Below, in pieces: positions 23,209-34,889 of a stretch of 64,000 nt of DNA. Made by a program: the position numbers and the translations under genes. The notes under the pieces were generated by a model. The model made no database searches and was not told the origin of the DNA. It saw only the letters and a program-made list of their open reading frames with translations. Numbering within the stretch: position 1 is the first letter of the stretch; every line of letters begins with the position of its first letter. The stretch covers positions 51,185,131 through 51,249,130 of the forward strand of contig OX359247.1 of NCBI GenBank assembly GCA_947179485.1. The letters are read 5' to 3'. Origin of the DNA: Allacma fusca (taxonomy: Eukaryota; Arthropoda; Collembola; Symphypleona; Sminthuridae).

Positions 23209-25808
23209 TTATATTTCGTTATGCTCATTGAGGATTTTAATAATTGGATAATTAACATATTTATTCGCATCTATGCCTAATAGAAAGTCCATGTGATTAA
23301 ATTCAGGGTAGTCCACATAGATAAACGTCTCATCAACTCCAGTTAACTTCGAGCGTAAACTTTCCAAATCCTGCAGATCATGTAAAACACATGTACTATT
23401 TAAATCAAATGTGCATGGCAGGGTGGTGTAATAATTGTGTCTCTCGAGAGACTCAAAAGGCTGGAATAATTATATCATACATAAAAAAATGCATAAATTG
23501 AATTTTAAAATAACATGGACTCACTTTCGGCGTTGCAAGTATATCATTGGGCCCTGCCATAATAACCAGTGGAGCGGAGATATTTTCCAATGGGAAATCT
23601 GGAGGGCTGTCGGAATTGTAGATCTTCCGATTTTTCACTATCCCATGATCATACATGCAAAACCTCCCTGAATTGACAAATTGTCCAAAGTGGACAAATA
23701 CATTGACGGAGGATCCTTGTGGGTAATGACCCCAAATGTCATTCGAAATGGACTGAAATTTAAAATGTATGTGTAAATAAAGAACAGTCAAGGAATCGTT
23801 TCCTTAGTCTGGATACTCTGGATACGAGGTTGACACTAAAAAATATATATTTGGTGTATTACCGCATTAAGCTGACTATAGTCGAAACCAAACGTGACGA
23901 AGACTGGGAGGGAACAAAAAGCATACGCAAATACATAAGGTGCGCAGGCCACAATCATTAGTTTTTGTTCCCATATGACACTCGGAAAGAATTCCCCGGT
24001 TCCATGAGTGAAAAGGTCACTTATGGCTTCCGTCGGTGGTCCAGGCTCCACTACTAAAGGAGACAACAAAGCCGCTGGGGGACTTTTCATATGAGCACTA
24101 AAAGCAATTGGTGCTAGGGCTATTGCCACATTGATCTTCTCATTGTAGGATGGGTTGATGGAGGCGAGCATAAAATAAATAGTGGTCCCCATGGACTGTC
24201 CAATAAACGACACCTTCTTTTGTCCAGTTTTATCCAAAGCGTAGTCAGTCAGGGCTGGGAGGTCAAATAGGGCCATTTCTTGACAGCTTTCAAATAATTG
24301 TACAAATTAAAATGAGATTTACATGTCATGGGAAATTATAGATTATTTAGCATTTAAGTATCTGCATGGTTGAGTGGCATTAAAATCACCTAAACTGCCA
24401 GAAAGGTTTCTCTTCCGGGCTAAGGTGTGTATGATTTCGGGAGTACATATTCCCACGTCCATTTGCAAGCCAAACATCGTAACCCGCATCAGCGAGCAAA
24501 TATGGGAGTCTTTTCCCCGGCGAATTAACCAGGAATATTGAAGATGATGCTGCAATCCCATGATGTAGTATCACCACGGGCTTTGGTTTTGTAGATGGTG
24601 CTGGTGCTGACACATTGGTGTATGGTATTCGAAAAACTCCAAGGATATAGCCGTCAGATGTAGTAACGTAATGGGTCTCCATTGGGTATCCATCTCTTGC
24701 GGCCATCTCGGGCTGAAGGAAAAATTTAAAGGGAAGGAATTTGTATGAAACATTAAAAGTTGATTAAATTACCACCACTATAAAACCCTGTCATTTGCAG
24801 TAGCTGGTTGATTTGGCTCAGACCTGCATTCAAACCGAATATTATTCATTGTTCATTTCGGATTTGGTTTGTATTTTTTCGAATACAACTTCAATTTTGC
24901 CTTACATTCGTATTCGGTTACCTAATCAATTCAAAACAGAGTTGTATTCGAATTATTAAACCGAATACAACCCTAACGTCGTATTAAATTTGATTTTTAT
25001 GCAAATCGATTGTTTGGTTTGAATTCCGTTTGTATTAGGTTTGTATTCGGTTTGAATTTGATTCAAAGTTGGTTTTGCGATAACATTTGCCTACAATGAT
25101 TGCACATTACGAATAAATCATTTCAAATCTTTGAACTTGAAACAAACCATTAGTTCTGAGGGTCAATGCTTATTTATATTTTAAATAACGGCAAATAAAT
25201 AATTCGAAAGACCAACTTCGAAACCGATTCGAATACGAATCGAACAATGTTTGTATTCGCATTTGAATTTTATTCGAATTTCAAAATACATTATATATTC
25301 GGTTTGTTTCGGATTCGGTTTGAAATTCAAGCTATTATGTAGTTGTGGTTTGAATTCGGTTTGGTAATTCAATCTTTTTAGAGGGGTTATTCGTATTCGG
25401 TTTAAATTCGTATTCGAATGCAGGTCTGCTTTATTGGCTTCATCCTTTAATTATTACGTTATCCATCGGTGCAGTCATAAAAATATTTCTACCCTGGTCG
25501 GAAGGCCCGCCCTGGTTTGCGCACTCCAGCGTCATCCGAAAAGTGTTTGAATTTTCCGAAACACTTTCAGAAGATCCAAACTCTTTCAGGACAATTATTA
25601 TTAAATCATTATTATTTCAAATTTAGCCCCCACCAGTCTGAAGTAGAATGTTTATGGACATAATTATGTATGTATGTTTATAAATGAAAATAATTACCGT
25701 GGTCTTATTGTACAAATGTGGATTTACTGGTGTTTTATAACTCTGTAGCGGAATTACAAACAATGTGAATGTCAGTGTTAGCCAGATGACCATAACCAGA
25801 GATTCCAT
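23209..25808 (-). CDS. Secreted acid-lipase family hydrolase, copy A, 5 exons, 415 aa
   Basis: This is a neutral/acid lipase of the alpha/beta-hydrolase fold (gastric and lysosomal acid lipase group). Exons in gene order are 25808-25698, 24712-24390, 24286-23863, 23752-23525 and 23370-23209; GT-AG introns, 416 codons including TAA. Residues 1-25 form a signal peptide. The oxyanion-side motif VVILHHGI and the family words [11 protein letters not shown] are present. The catalytic triad can be read as Ser176 in GQSMG, Asp356 in MAGPND and His388 in FNHMDF. The likely role is digestive or storage-lipid ester hydrolysis outside the cell or in lysosomes. The nearest paralog is copy B at 30.8-33.0 kb, with identical exon lengths except the last. 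Intron 1 holds a repeat insertion absent from copy B. Confidence 0.93.
24819..25428. mobile_element. hAT-like element with GAATTCGGTTTG repeats in lipase intron
   Basis: A roughly 610-bp island of GAATACGAATTCGGTTTGAA-like words begins CAGACCTGCATTC and ends with the exact complement. It lies in intron 1 of lipase copy A. The same place in copy B reads straight through (GATTTGGCTTACACCATCC near 32375), so copy B is an empty site. Flanks ATTTGGCT and TATTGGCT (6 of 8 identical) are a plausible decayed 8-bp duplication, with three extra bases on the right. It has no coding capacity. Confidence 0.75.
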
Positions 25809-26130
25809 GGTGAACACTCTAGTTTTCACAATTCAAAAACTGCTCCCCAACTGTAATTAATTTGTAGATATGGGAAATATTCGTGTGAGCAGTGTTATTA
25901 AAAACGAGACGAGGCAAAAATACTTAAAAAGTTATTTGGATTTACTTTTACAGCACAATAAGAAACAAAGTGTAGCTAGATGAGTAGCTAAAGAGCAGTT
26001 GACCACTTGGAATTGTGACACTTTTGCAGTGGGATCTCTTTTTAAGTGCATCTCAAAAAGCAAAAATGTTTAACTTCTGGAGTGAGCATTTACACATACA
26101 TAAATAGACTGATGACTTATGCGGTTAAAG

Positions 26131-26360
26131 GGAATGTTTCCAAATATTTTTAACCTCATAGGAAAATTTGCTATAACAGAGTAGTTTTTTTATAGCTGAA
26201 GTGCACTGTATTTATTTATATCTACATAGTCGCTGGAGGCGTTGTTAATGGTACCTATTCTACTATTATGGATACTTACGCACAGTACGGATTCGTCTCA
26301 CATGTATTTCTTCCTACCTGCTACACCCCAGTTGGTTTCTTGACTCTCCAATCTTCCATG
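26131..26360. repeat. Duplicated lipase upstream region, copy A
   Basis: This block upstream of lipase A can be aligned with 33362-33600 upstream of lipase B. Shared words include GGAATGTTTC, TTTTTAACCT, TATAGTCGCTGGA-like and CAGTTGGYTTCTTGACT. It shows that the tandem duplication carried the upstream flank, possibly including control elements. Confidence 0.6.
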
Positions 26361-26614
26361 TAAATTTTTTTTCAAAACCCGCGACAACTTGCAGAGGTCA
26401 CAGGGTACGATTTTAAGGCTGACTGTAAGTGTGACTCACCTACTTTAGTTTTAGTTTGTATGCATGGAATTTTATGATAAGGAAGATGTACATTATGGTA
26501 CATATGTACACGTAGAGCTCAAGTAAGTATATTTTGAAGCCATTTCCTAGAAAGGGGTTTAAGAATATTGTGTTCGTGATAAAACACTATTCCATGGTTT
26601 TCCGTTTCGCATAG

Positions 26615-26640
26615 TCTCTCTCTCTCTCTCTCTCTCTCTC
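26615..26640. repeat. (TC)n microsatellite
   Basis: Thirteen uninterrupted TC units are seen directly. Confidence 0.95.
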
Positions 26641-26659
26641 AGCTCTAGACCATACCCTT

Positions 26660-28030
26660 ACAATTAGAAATGAACATGAGGGCTATTCAGAGAACTGCTT
26701 TTGTAAGTGCAAGTACACAAACTACTGATATACATATGCACAACTCCTACATATTTCCTATGAATGCATTCTTTACAAGATAATTTCAGTAAAAATGGAA
26801 GGGAGTATAAATTGTTCTGTTTGGATTTTATCTGCTTTATTTTCTATATTTACCAACGCAAGTCCGTGTGGAAATGTTTTCTTCAATTTACTTTATGAGT
26901 AATTATCATATACCTCCAGAAAAAGTAATTAGTTATTGCGTTACGGACAGGATAAAAAGTTAAACTATTATTCAAAATTTATACTGTGGTATTTTGAAAA
27001 ATAATTACATTAATCCTTTAAAATCAGCCCATCCTGCCAGTCTATAATGTTATAAGGAATTGCATCAAATTCGAATCCTATATGATCAGAATGAATTCGA
27101 AAACTCATGAATTTGAAAGCATTGTTGGAGTCCAAAATCCGGTACTCTGAGTACGGGTACAAGTACATACAATGCAGGCAATTCCTTTTTTTTTAAATTT
27201 CCTGCCAAAATGAATTAACTGCAATTAATTTGGCCGCATGAAATCGAAACATAAATCTAATGAGATTTGAAAACATATACTGCATAATCACATTCAAACA
27301 ATGCAAGTTAAACTAAGTATCCCTCTTATCCTACTGTTACAAGGGTACTTTATCTTGAGAAATACCTCACGATGTTGAAATTTGAGTAACCCGTTGAGAA
27401 TTACGTTTACTTGTTGTGGTCGCAATTTCTTATTTAATAGTAAGCGCTGTACAACTATAGGATAGTGACAGTTTCAGGTCTGTTAGCTGTGTATTAAAAA
27501 AAATTTGATAAAATAATCTTCCCCATCCGTAATATTTTCAATTAATATCATTATTACGTTCCTGAAGAGGAATTTCTTTGACCTTGCATCCTGTTTTTTC
27601 TGTACATGTCCCCAATTTGTCGCCTACAAATATACACAATAGCTCACTGAAACGCCTATACAATTTTGAACCAATTAGCGTTAAAACTTAATACATTAGA
27701 CACTGCTGCAAAAATTTAAAAAAAAAATCTAATTCTGAAAAGCCGACATTGTTTTACGTTTTGATCCGCGACCTCATATATTGACCCAAGTTAATGAGTA
27801 AATTTCAAAATATCTAAAATAAAATTCCCGGTATATTCCATGATAGGCCAACCTCGGAAATATACATGACAATGAAATCTTGGAAATTATTCGTAAAAAC
27901 ATATATACTTTGCACGAACGTCCTTTTTGACATTTATTTTCGAAACAAGTAATTATAAAGATTAAAATAAGGACACTAAAACCTCAACCTCAAAAACATA
28001 GTTATTAAGACATTTTTATTCAATGCCCAT
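26660..28030. other. Intergenic stretch, nothing recognised
   Basis: AT-rich sequence between the lipase A flank and the cystine-knot gene; no exon or element is supported. Confidence 0.35.
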
Positions 28031-28042
28031 TACGAAATGTTA

Positions 28043-28801
28043 TTATGCAACGCAGAAAAACAAAAAACAATCTTTACTGCAGCAGTCTGAGTCGAAAAGA
28101 CAGACTTGACCGACTTCCCTGCATTCATTCTAAAGTACAAAACATAAAGTAAATTTTTGGATTTTAAAACAATATTGTTTATGAAAGATGACTGCGCACT
28201 TACACAATGTAAAAGCCAACAAGTCTTGTCATTGCAGCAGTCTGAATTGTAAATACATGGTTCCCCCATAAGTTTACATTCACCCTAAAGTTCAAAATGA
28301 AAAAGAAATGTTAGAATTTCCAACAAAATTTTTTATTAAAGATAATTGCACTTACACAACGGTGTCCTATACAATATTTGGAGCAGCACTGGTAATTGAA
28401 AGCACAGACGTACTCATTTTCTAAACAGTCGTCCTGGTTAAACACAAATATATACATAAGTACATATGCACAAACATCCATCGTAAGAAATACAAGGGCT
28501 TAACCTACAGTAATAATTCTAAAATGCATATTAAAGATCTTTGTAAATCAAGGTGATAATTACTAGTAAGCTCCACGGTTATATTCCTCATTCATTATTT
28601 TAAAAACAAAAATATCCGTTAAATTCGTGGCTACTCACAAGTTCAGAATGTAAATTATTTTTAGGTATTTTAAACAAGAAAATTCCACATAATACATAAA
28701 TAGTACAATAAACAAATCCAGAGGGACCTTACGTAGTAGCCGAGCATGCCCTGTCCCACAGATAGACCAACGGATATGATCAGAATGAAAATTCGTTGCA
28801 T
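28043..28801 (-). CDS. Secreted protein with three tandem cystine-knot (ICK) modules, 4 exons, 104 aa
   Basis: Exons in gene order are 28801-28733, 28433-28356, 28284-28204 and 28129-28043; all introns are phase 0 GT-AG and the chain has 105 codons including TAA. Exon 1 encodes a signal peptide (about residues 1-18). Exons 2, 3 and 4 each encode one six-cysteine module with spacing C-x6-C-x5-CC-x3/4-C-x4-C, the inhibitor cystine knot arrangement. Each module begins with an acidic pair just before Cys1. One exon per module with equal phase points to duplication of a single-knottin exon. ICK folds occur in defence peptides, protease or amylase inhibitors and venom components; the sequence does not decide among these. 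The gene sits between the two lipase copies on the same strand. Confidence 0.85.
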
Positions 28802-28929
28802 CAAAATCCTAAGGAAATAAATGTTAAAAATAACATCACATATCATTATCATTTCGGATTCAAAAAAACTTAATATGCCTTACTTTGAAACCATTCTCTC
28901 AGAACTTTTTAGTTGCTTTTTTTAAACTT

Positions 28930-30740
28930 GGAGATATAGAGTATGAAATATTGCTGTTGCAAATTAGAAATTCTGGAGCACAGTGTACAGGGAAAAAGTG
29001 ATCGGTCACAAATCCAAATTTGTAACAGTATTGTAAATTTTAAAGTAGTAAAAATTCAATTTGTCATTTGTTTGGCGTTAATTTTCAATGACTTTCTAAA
29101 CCATGTCTATTGTGGGAAAATGTTTAAATAATAAGAGGAATATTCTAGTGGTTGGTTGTTTGATTTCATTTACAAGGATATTCAAGAACGAACTTCGATG
29201 TTTTAAAATATAGTTATAGTACATGACAATGCTTCAGTACTCTTAAGTGATTAAGTAACAAACGAATGGAGTAGGAATTTTGTTTGTGATTCAATATGCA
29301 TGTATATTAATATATTTTTTTGAAATACAAGTTATGACTTATAATTATTGTGTTTGGTGTATAAAATATAGTGTAAGTATATACTCTCACTTCTAGCCCC
29401 ATCTTTAAAGCCCCTTTTTTATGATGGAATTTAGTTTTCCCTTATTTTTAATTTCACCAATGCTAGTATTTATTGTCCTTGTTTTTATCTTCTTGAGAGA
29501 GCATTTCTCTTCAATATGTACATGAACTAAATGACATTTTCAGGGCTGGCCTTTGAATTGAAGTACACTTGTACGACGTTGTGTTTTATGAAAACAAAAA
29601 ACACTTGCTTTTGATTTTAAAGGAATTTCCATACATCAGTTGCTTTGAAAGATTTAAAAGGTTAAATTATTAACTGCCAAACCCACAAAAAATTCTAAAA
29701 TTTTGGTTGCGGAATTTGACAAGCTGGGACACCAGCTTGCCTTTGAATAGCTCATAATCATTTTCCAGGCTAAATCCTGAAAGGATTGATTTAAACAACG
29801 TATCATTCTCAGCTATGTGACTTTATGTCAAATTCGGCATTACTTTTCAATACTTCACTCAATACTAATTAATTGTCACAATAGTAACTCCAAGCAATCA
29901 GTAGATAATAGCAAAGTACATAGCGTTACATTTCCGCATAGAAAAATAATTGAACTTACTCCAAGTGTAATTACTGCTATCTAACACTATGTACTGTAAC
30001 TGTAAAAACATCGAAGACTGAAAGCTCACATATCTTCTCACTCCGAACTGCTGAAGTTACAACTACTGGAACTTATGCATAACCTATGTTGTTTGGACAT
30101 TTCCTTCCCCTTTCTCGGGTGGTCATTCTTCCTGGAAGAAACTGTTTTCAGAAATTTTCAAAATGTTGTATTTAGAGTCATACGCATATACCCCCGTCAT
30201 AAAAAATTCTGGGGTACCGTATCGAATTGCTGGTAGATGTCAATGTTGTGAATATAAATTATTTATCTGTAAATATTACTCTTGATTAGATTAAAAGTTA
30301 AAACGCACCACTTGCATAAGCATGACGGGGATAATGTTTGCTTGCACTGTCATGATGCTATTATATAGTCCACGTTTGCAAGTGGTAGGTTTGAAATTGA
30401 GATTCAGCGCGAGATAATACTTTTCTGAATTAAGGATTTTTGCAAGAGGTACTTCTTTTGAAGTTTTGCCGACGATATGACACAACCTGTATAATTACTC
30501 ATAATTCACTTAACTTAATTCTTCTTGCAAAATTCATTTACAACTAAAGGCCTTCATGAACTCTGTTGCAATAGTGTCACAAATTGAAATCAATGATTAT
30601 AAAATAGTTGGAAAATAAAATTAATAAAATACCTTGTAATTTATAATACGAAATATTTGTGTGCAGTACTGTAATATTATAAAAGTATACACATATGGCT
30701 ATTTATTTTTATAGTAATAATTACTCATTGCATTAAAAAA
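28930..30740. other. Intergenic stretch, no supported gene
   Basis: No exon chain is supported. A minus-strand frame at 30291-30485 has a hydrophobic C-terminal half but starts inside a GCCGACGATAT end motif like those of the MITEs near 34 and 59 kb, so it may be element-derived. Confidence 0.35.
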
Positions 30741-30752
30741 TTAGTTGATCAT

Positions 30753-32980
30753 TTATTCCAATCCGTTGCGCTTATTGAGGATCTTTATAACTGGATAATT
30801 AACATATTTATTCGCATCGATGGCTAAGAGAAAGTCATTGTGATTAAATTCGGCGTAGTCCACATAAATAAACGTCTCATTAACTCCAGTCAGCCTCGAC
30901 CGTAAAATTGCCAAATCCTATAGATGATGTAAAACAAATTATTAATATTTTAATTAAATGCGTATGATTGGGCGTAGTAATAATTTTGTCTCCCGGGAGA
31001 CTCGAAACGCTAGAATTACATAACTAACAAAGAGATGTTTGTTGTTTGAATTTGGAAAAAGCATTCGCATACATACCTTCGACGTTGCAAGTTGATCATT
31101 GGGCCCTGCCATAAGAACCAATGGAGCGGAGATGTTTTCCAATGGGAAATCTGGAGGGCTGTCGGAATTGTAAATCTTCCGATTTTTCACAATCCCATGA
31201 TCATACATGCAAAACCTCCCTGAATTAATAAGTTGTCCATAGTGAACAAAAACTTTGACGGCAGTTCCTTGTGGGTAATGACCCCAAATGTCATCCGTAA
31301 TGGACTGAAATGTGAGATTCATGTACAAAAAACAGCCATTCCATCCATCATTTGAGTTAGAAAAGGTGAGTCCCGCACTGAACACTGAAGGAATAATATT
31401 TTGTGCCTTACCGCATCAAGTTGACTGTAGTCGAAACCATACGTGACGAATAAAGGGAGGGAGCAAGCAGCGAATGCAAATAAAAAGGGTGAGCACACCA
31501 AAATCATTAGTTTTTGTCGCCACTCAATATTCGAAACGAATTCGCCAGATCCGAGGCTGAAAAGGTCGCTCACAACTTCCGTCGCCGGTCCGGGCTCCAG
31601 TAATAAAGGAGACAACAATGCCGCTGGGGGACTTTTCATATGACCAGCAAAAGCAATTGGTGCTAGGGCTATTGCCACATTGATCTTCTCATTGTAGGAT
31701 GGGATGGCGGAGGCAAGCATAAAATAAATTGTGGTCCCCATGGATTGTCCAATGTATGAAAGCTTCTTTTGTCCAGTTTTATCCAAAGCGTAGTCAATCA
31801 GGGCCGGGAGGTCAAATAGGGCCATTTCTTGACAGCTTTCAAATAATTGCACAAATTAAAATGAGATTTACATGTCATGGGAAATTATTATAGATTATTT
31901 AGCATTTAAGGATCTATCTGCATGGTTGAGTGGTTGTAAAATTACCTAAACTGCCAAAAAGGTTTCTCTTCCGGACTCAGGTGTGTATGATTTCGGGAGT
32001 ACATATTCCCACGTCCATTTGCAAGCCAAACATCGTAACCCGCATCAGCGAGCAAATATGGGAGTCTTTTCCCAGGAGAATTAATCTGCCAGACTGAAGA
32101 TGACGCTCCAATCCCATGATGTAGTATTACCACCGGTTTTGGTTTTGTAGATGGTGCTGATGCTGACACATTGGTGTATGGTATTCGAAAAACTCCAAGG
32201 ATATAACCGTCAGATGTAGTGACGTAATGGGCTTCCATTGGGTATCCATCTCTTACGGCCATCTCGGGCTGAAGGAAAAATTTAAAGGGAAGGAATTTGT
32301 ATGAAACATTAAAAGTTGGTTAAATTACCATCACTTTCTGTATAAAACCCAGCCGTTAGCAGTGACCCGATTGATTTGGCTTACACCATCCCAGAATTAC
32401 AATTAAACAAAATTAAAAATTAAACAAAATTAAACAAAATAATATAGATTGTCCTAAAACACTCAACTTCCTAAATCCCAAACTCATCCTAATTATTTAA
32501 CAATTTAATCTTCACCAGATTGACTTACTCCCACTCCCTGCCTGTCGAGCGTAAATTCGAAGCCAGTTTATTATGAGATGAGAATTAATTTAAAAAAGTT
32601 TTTAATCCATTACTGGAAGACTTTTGACGGAAATCAAGGATACAAGACGAAGATAACCAAGATGTTAGATCATTTAACTTTACTTATCTTTCAATCTCCC
32701 CCAATCTTCCCTGAGTCATCATAAGTTTTGTCTAAAATGTCATACCCTTTTTTGGATGCAACGTTTAGATTCTATGTAGTGTAAAAAATGAAGCCTTAAT
32801 TACTGGAATAATTACGAATAGCTTAAAATTTACAATGATTAGAAATAAAGGAAAGGAAATAATTATTACCGTTGTCTTATTGTACAAATGTGGATTGGCG
32901 GGCGTTTTATAACTATGTCCCGGAATAATTAACAAAGTAAAAGTCAGTGACAATCCGATAACCATATGGAGAAAATCCAT
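30753..32980 (-). CDS. Secreted acid-lipase family hydrolase, copy B, 5 exons, 416 aa
   Basis: Exons in gene order are 32980-32870, 32268-31946, 31835-31412, 31304-31077 and 30917-30753, giving 417 codons with TAA. The first four exon lengths (111, 323, 424, 228) equal those of copy A and intron phases are the same. The signal peptide, the HHGIG block, GQSMG with Ser176, GPND with Asp356 and FNHND with His388 are all present, so the enzyme should be active. Differences from copy A concentrate in the signal peptide, the segment before the fourth exon and the C-terminus (RNGLE). The third exon is followed by a gene-specific intron. Copies A and B lie head-to-tail about 7 kb apart. Separate transcription units are likely because each has its own upstream block and signal peptide. 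Confidence 0.93.
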
Positions 32981-33361
32981 GGTTAGCAGAACCCTCAAGA
33001 AGTCTTCACAAGTCCCTCAGTCAGTCGCAAGGAGTCTTCTCATCAACTGTCACACAGTGCGTGTATGTAATTGCAGGTATATGGAGACTGTCTCTATAGA
33101 CCTTGACCCACGAGGTGAAACAGTTCGTTAAAAAACGAACAGAACACTACGTGAATGTAATACATTTACTTTTGTATGTATGTGTGTATGAGCCCATATA
33201 AAGTAGGGCATAAAACGGATGACAAGTCAAATAACAGTTAATACTTGGAATTACCATTTTAACCCCACTACAGTGGAATTTATTTATGAGCCCATCACAC
33301 AGGAGAACAAAAAACTTTTAGCATTAGTTTATGGGGAGAAAAATTAACAAAAAGGTAAAAT

Positions 33362-33600
33362 GGAATGTTTCACTATTTTTAACCTTATAGGGAGGATATT
33401 ATTTTTTATAGCAAAAGAGTGCATTGTATTTACACTATAGTCGCTGGAAGTTTCATTAGTTCTTTCTATGCATATTTACAGGACGCACATGTATATATGT
33501 ACATATGTACGTACATATAATTATAGAAACGTGACACATTCGTTTCATGCCATCCACTACCCCCGCAGTTGGCTTCTTGACTGTTCATTCTTCCGTGGAA
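33362..33600. repeat. Duplicated lipase upstream region, copy B
   Basis: This is the counterpart of 26131-26360, diverged by many substitutions and small indels, lying about 400-600 bp upstream of the copy B start. Confidence 0.6.
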
Positions 33601-34060
33601 TTATTTCCTTAAGAAACTTAAGTAATTATGTACATGGCTAATTAATCGTTGTTTGTATTTGTATTATATTTTAAAGGCCCAATTGTCCTTAAAATGATTG
33701 TGGAAAGTGTTCGCTATTGGTAAACATAAATGTAATTCGACTAATGATTTCACAAATTAAATCTTAATCAATCAAATTTAGTACATACGTATAAATAAGT
33801 TACAGCATACACCGAACGATTAGTATAGCCATAGCCTAATAGTATTACTTTTGAAAGCTTCAGCGATAGCTTCCGTAAGGTCTTCCGTAGGGCACAAAGA
33901 TATTAATGCTTATCTTGTGACTAGGCTGTAATCTCCAGGAGTAGGACAACCTCCTGTAACTTTTTAACAAAATGTCGAATGTACATACATACATATGACG
34001 TCCCAAACCGCTCTTTCTTGGTAAGGTACAATATTTGCTCATTGAGCACACTCGTTGTAC

Positions 34061-34880
34061 ATATCGTCGGTGAAGAGGCAAAATGATCTAGGTGCATAAT
34101 CGATTAGAATCAAAATGATCTACATAACTTTTTCCCTAAAGGCAAAATGAACTGGGTGCAAGCCTCTTTAAAAGCAAAATGATCTAAGTGCTGGTCTAAT
34201 TTTTTTTGTGAGAAAACTAGCATCTGTAAGGAGGACACGTGGATTATAAGGGCCAACCATGACTGTAATTGACCTAGGGTTGTGGGTTAATATTCTCTGA
34301 AGGGTTTGCTATTACTAAGGATCATTCCGTCAACTAAAGTTAATTTCACTTATTGCATCTAATACATTTTTAGTTTCGAAAACTGCAACATTCATTTATT
34401 TTAAAATCGACGAATTAAAAGACGAATCAAAATCACAGTAAGCTCATATGTTAGTGTGCACATTGAATTGGTTTTCCCTTTAATAATTCTCAACGTCGAG
34501 TTTTTTCAAATCGTATTCTACGATCATCACCATTATCATAACATTCGGAATCATTTTCAAATGTTAAATCATAATTGACAACTTTTTTTTTCAATGTTAC
34601 TGAAAGAAAGAAATGGAGGCATTGGGGAATTAAATGCATATATAAAAGATTTTGAATACCTCGCATTTTTGTACACCGGCATTAGAATGTGTTTACTTAT
34701 ATTGTTTTTATTATAATTTGTATCTAGATCATTTTGCTTTTAGGAAAAGCTGCATCTAGATCATTTTGCTTTTAAAATTCAATGCAAGTAGATCATTTTG
34801 CCTTTAGTGAAACTGCAAGTAGATCATTTTGATTCTAATCGATCATGCACCTAGATCATTTTGCCTCTTCACCGACGATA
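34061..34880. mobile_element. Long-TIR MITE with AAAATGATCTA subterminal repeats
   Basis: The termini are inverted repeats of about 65 bp, nearly identical, starting ATATCGTCGGTGAAGAGG at 34061 and its complement ending at 34880. Four copies of a CAAAATGATCTA-like word lie on the left and five in inverse orientation on the right. The tetranucleotide ATAT abuts CGTCGG on both sides and could be a target duplication or part of the repeat. No transposase coding is seen inside, so it is non-autonomous; the superfamily is not assigned. Confidence 0.8.
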
Positions 34881-34889
34881 TGCTCTTCT

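Noticed and set aside
25181..25372. Minus-strand 63-codon frame
   Set aside because: Translation of the GAATTCGGTTTG repeat element in lipase intron 1.
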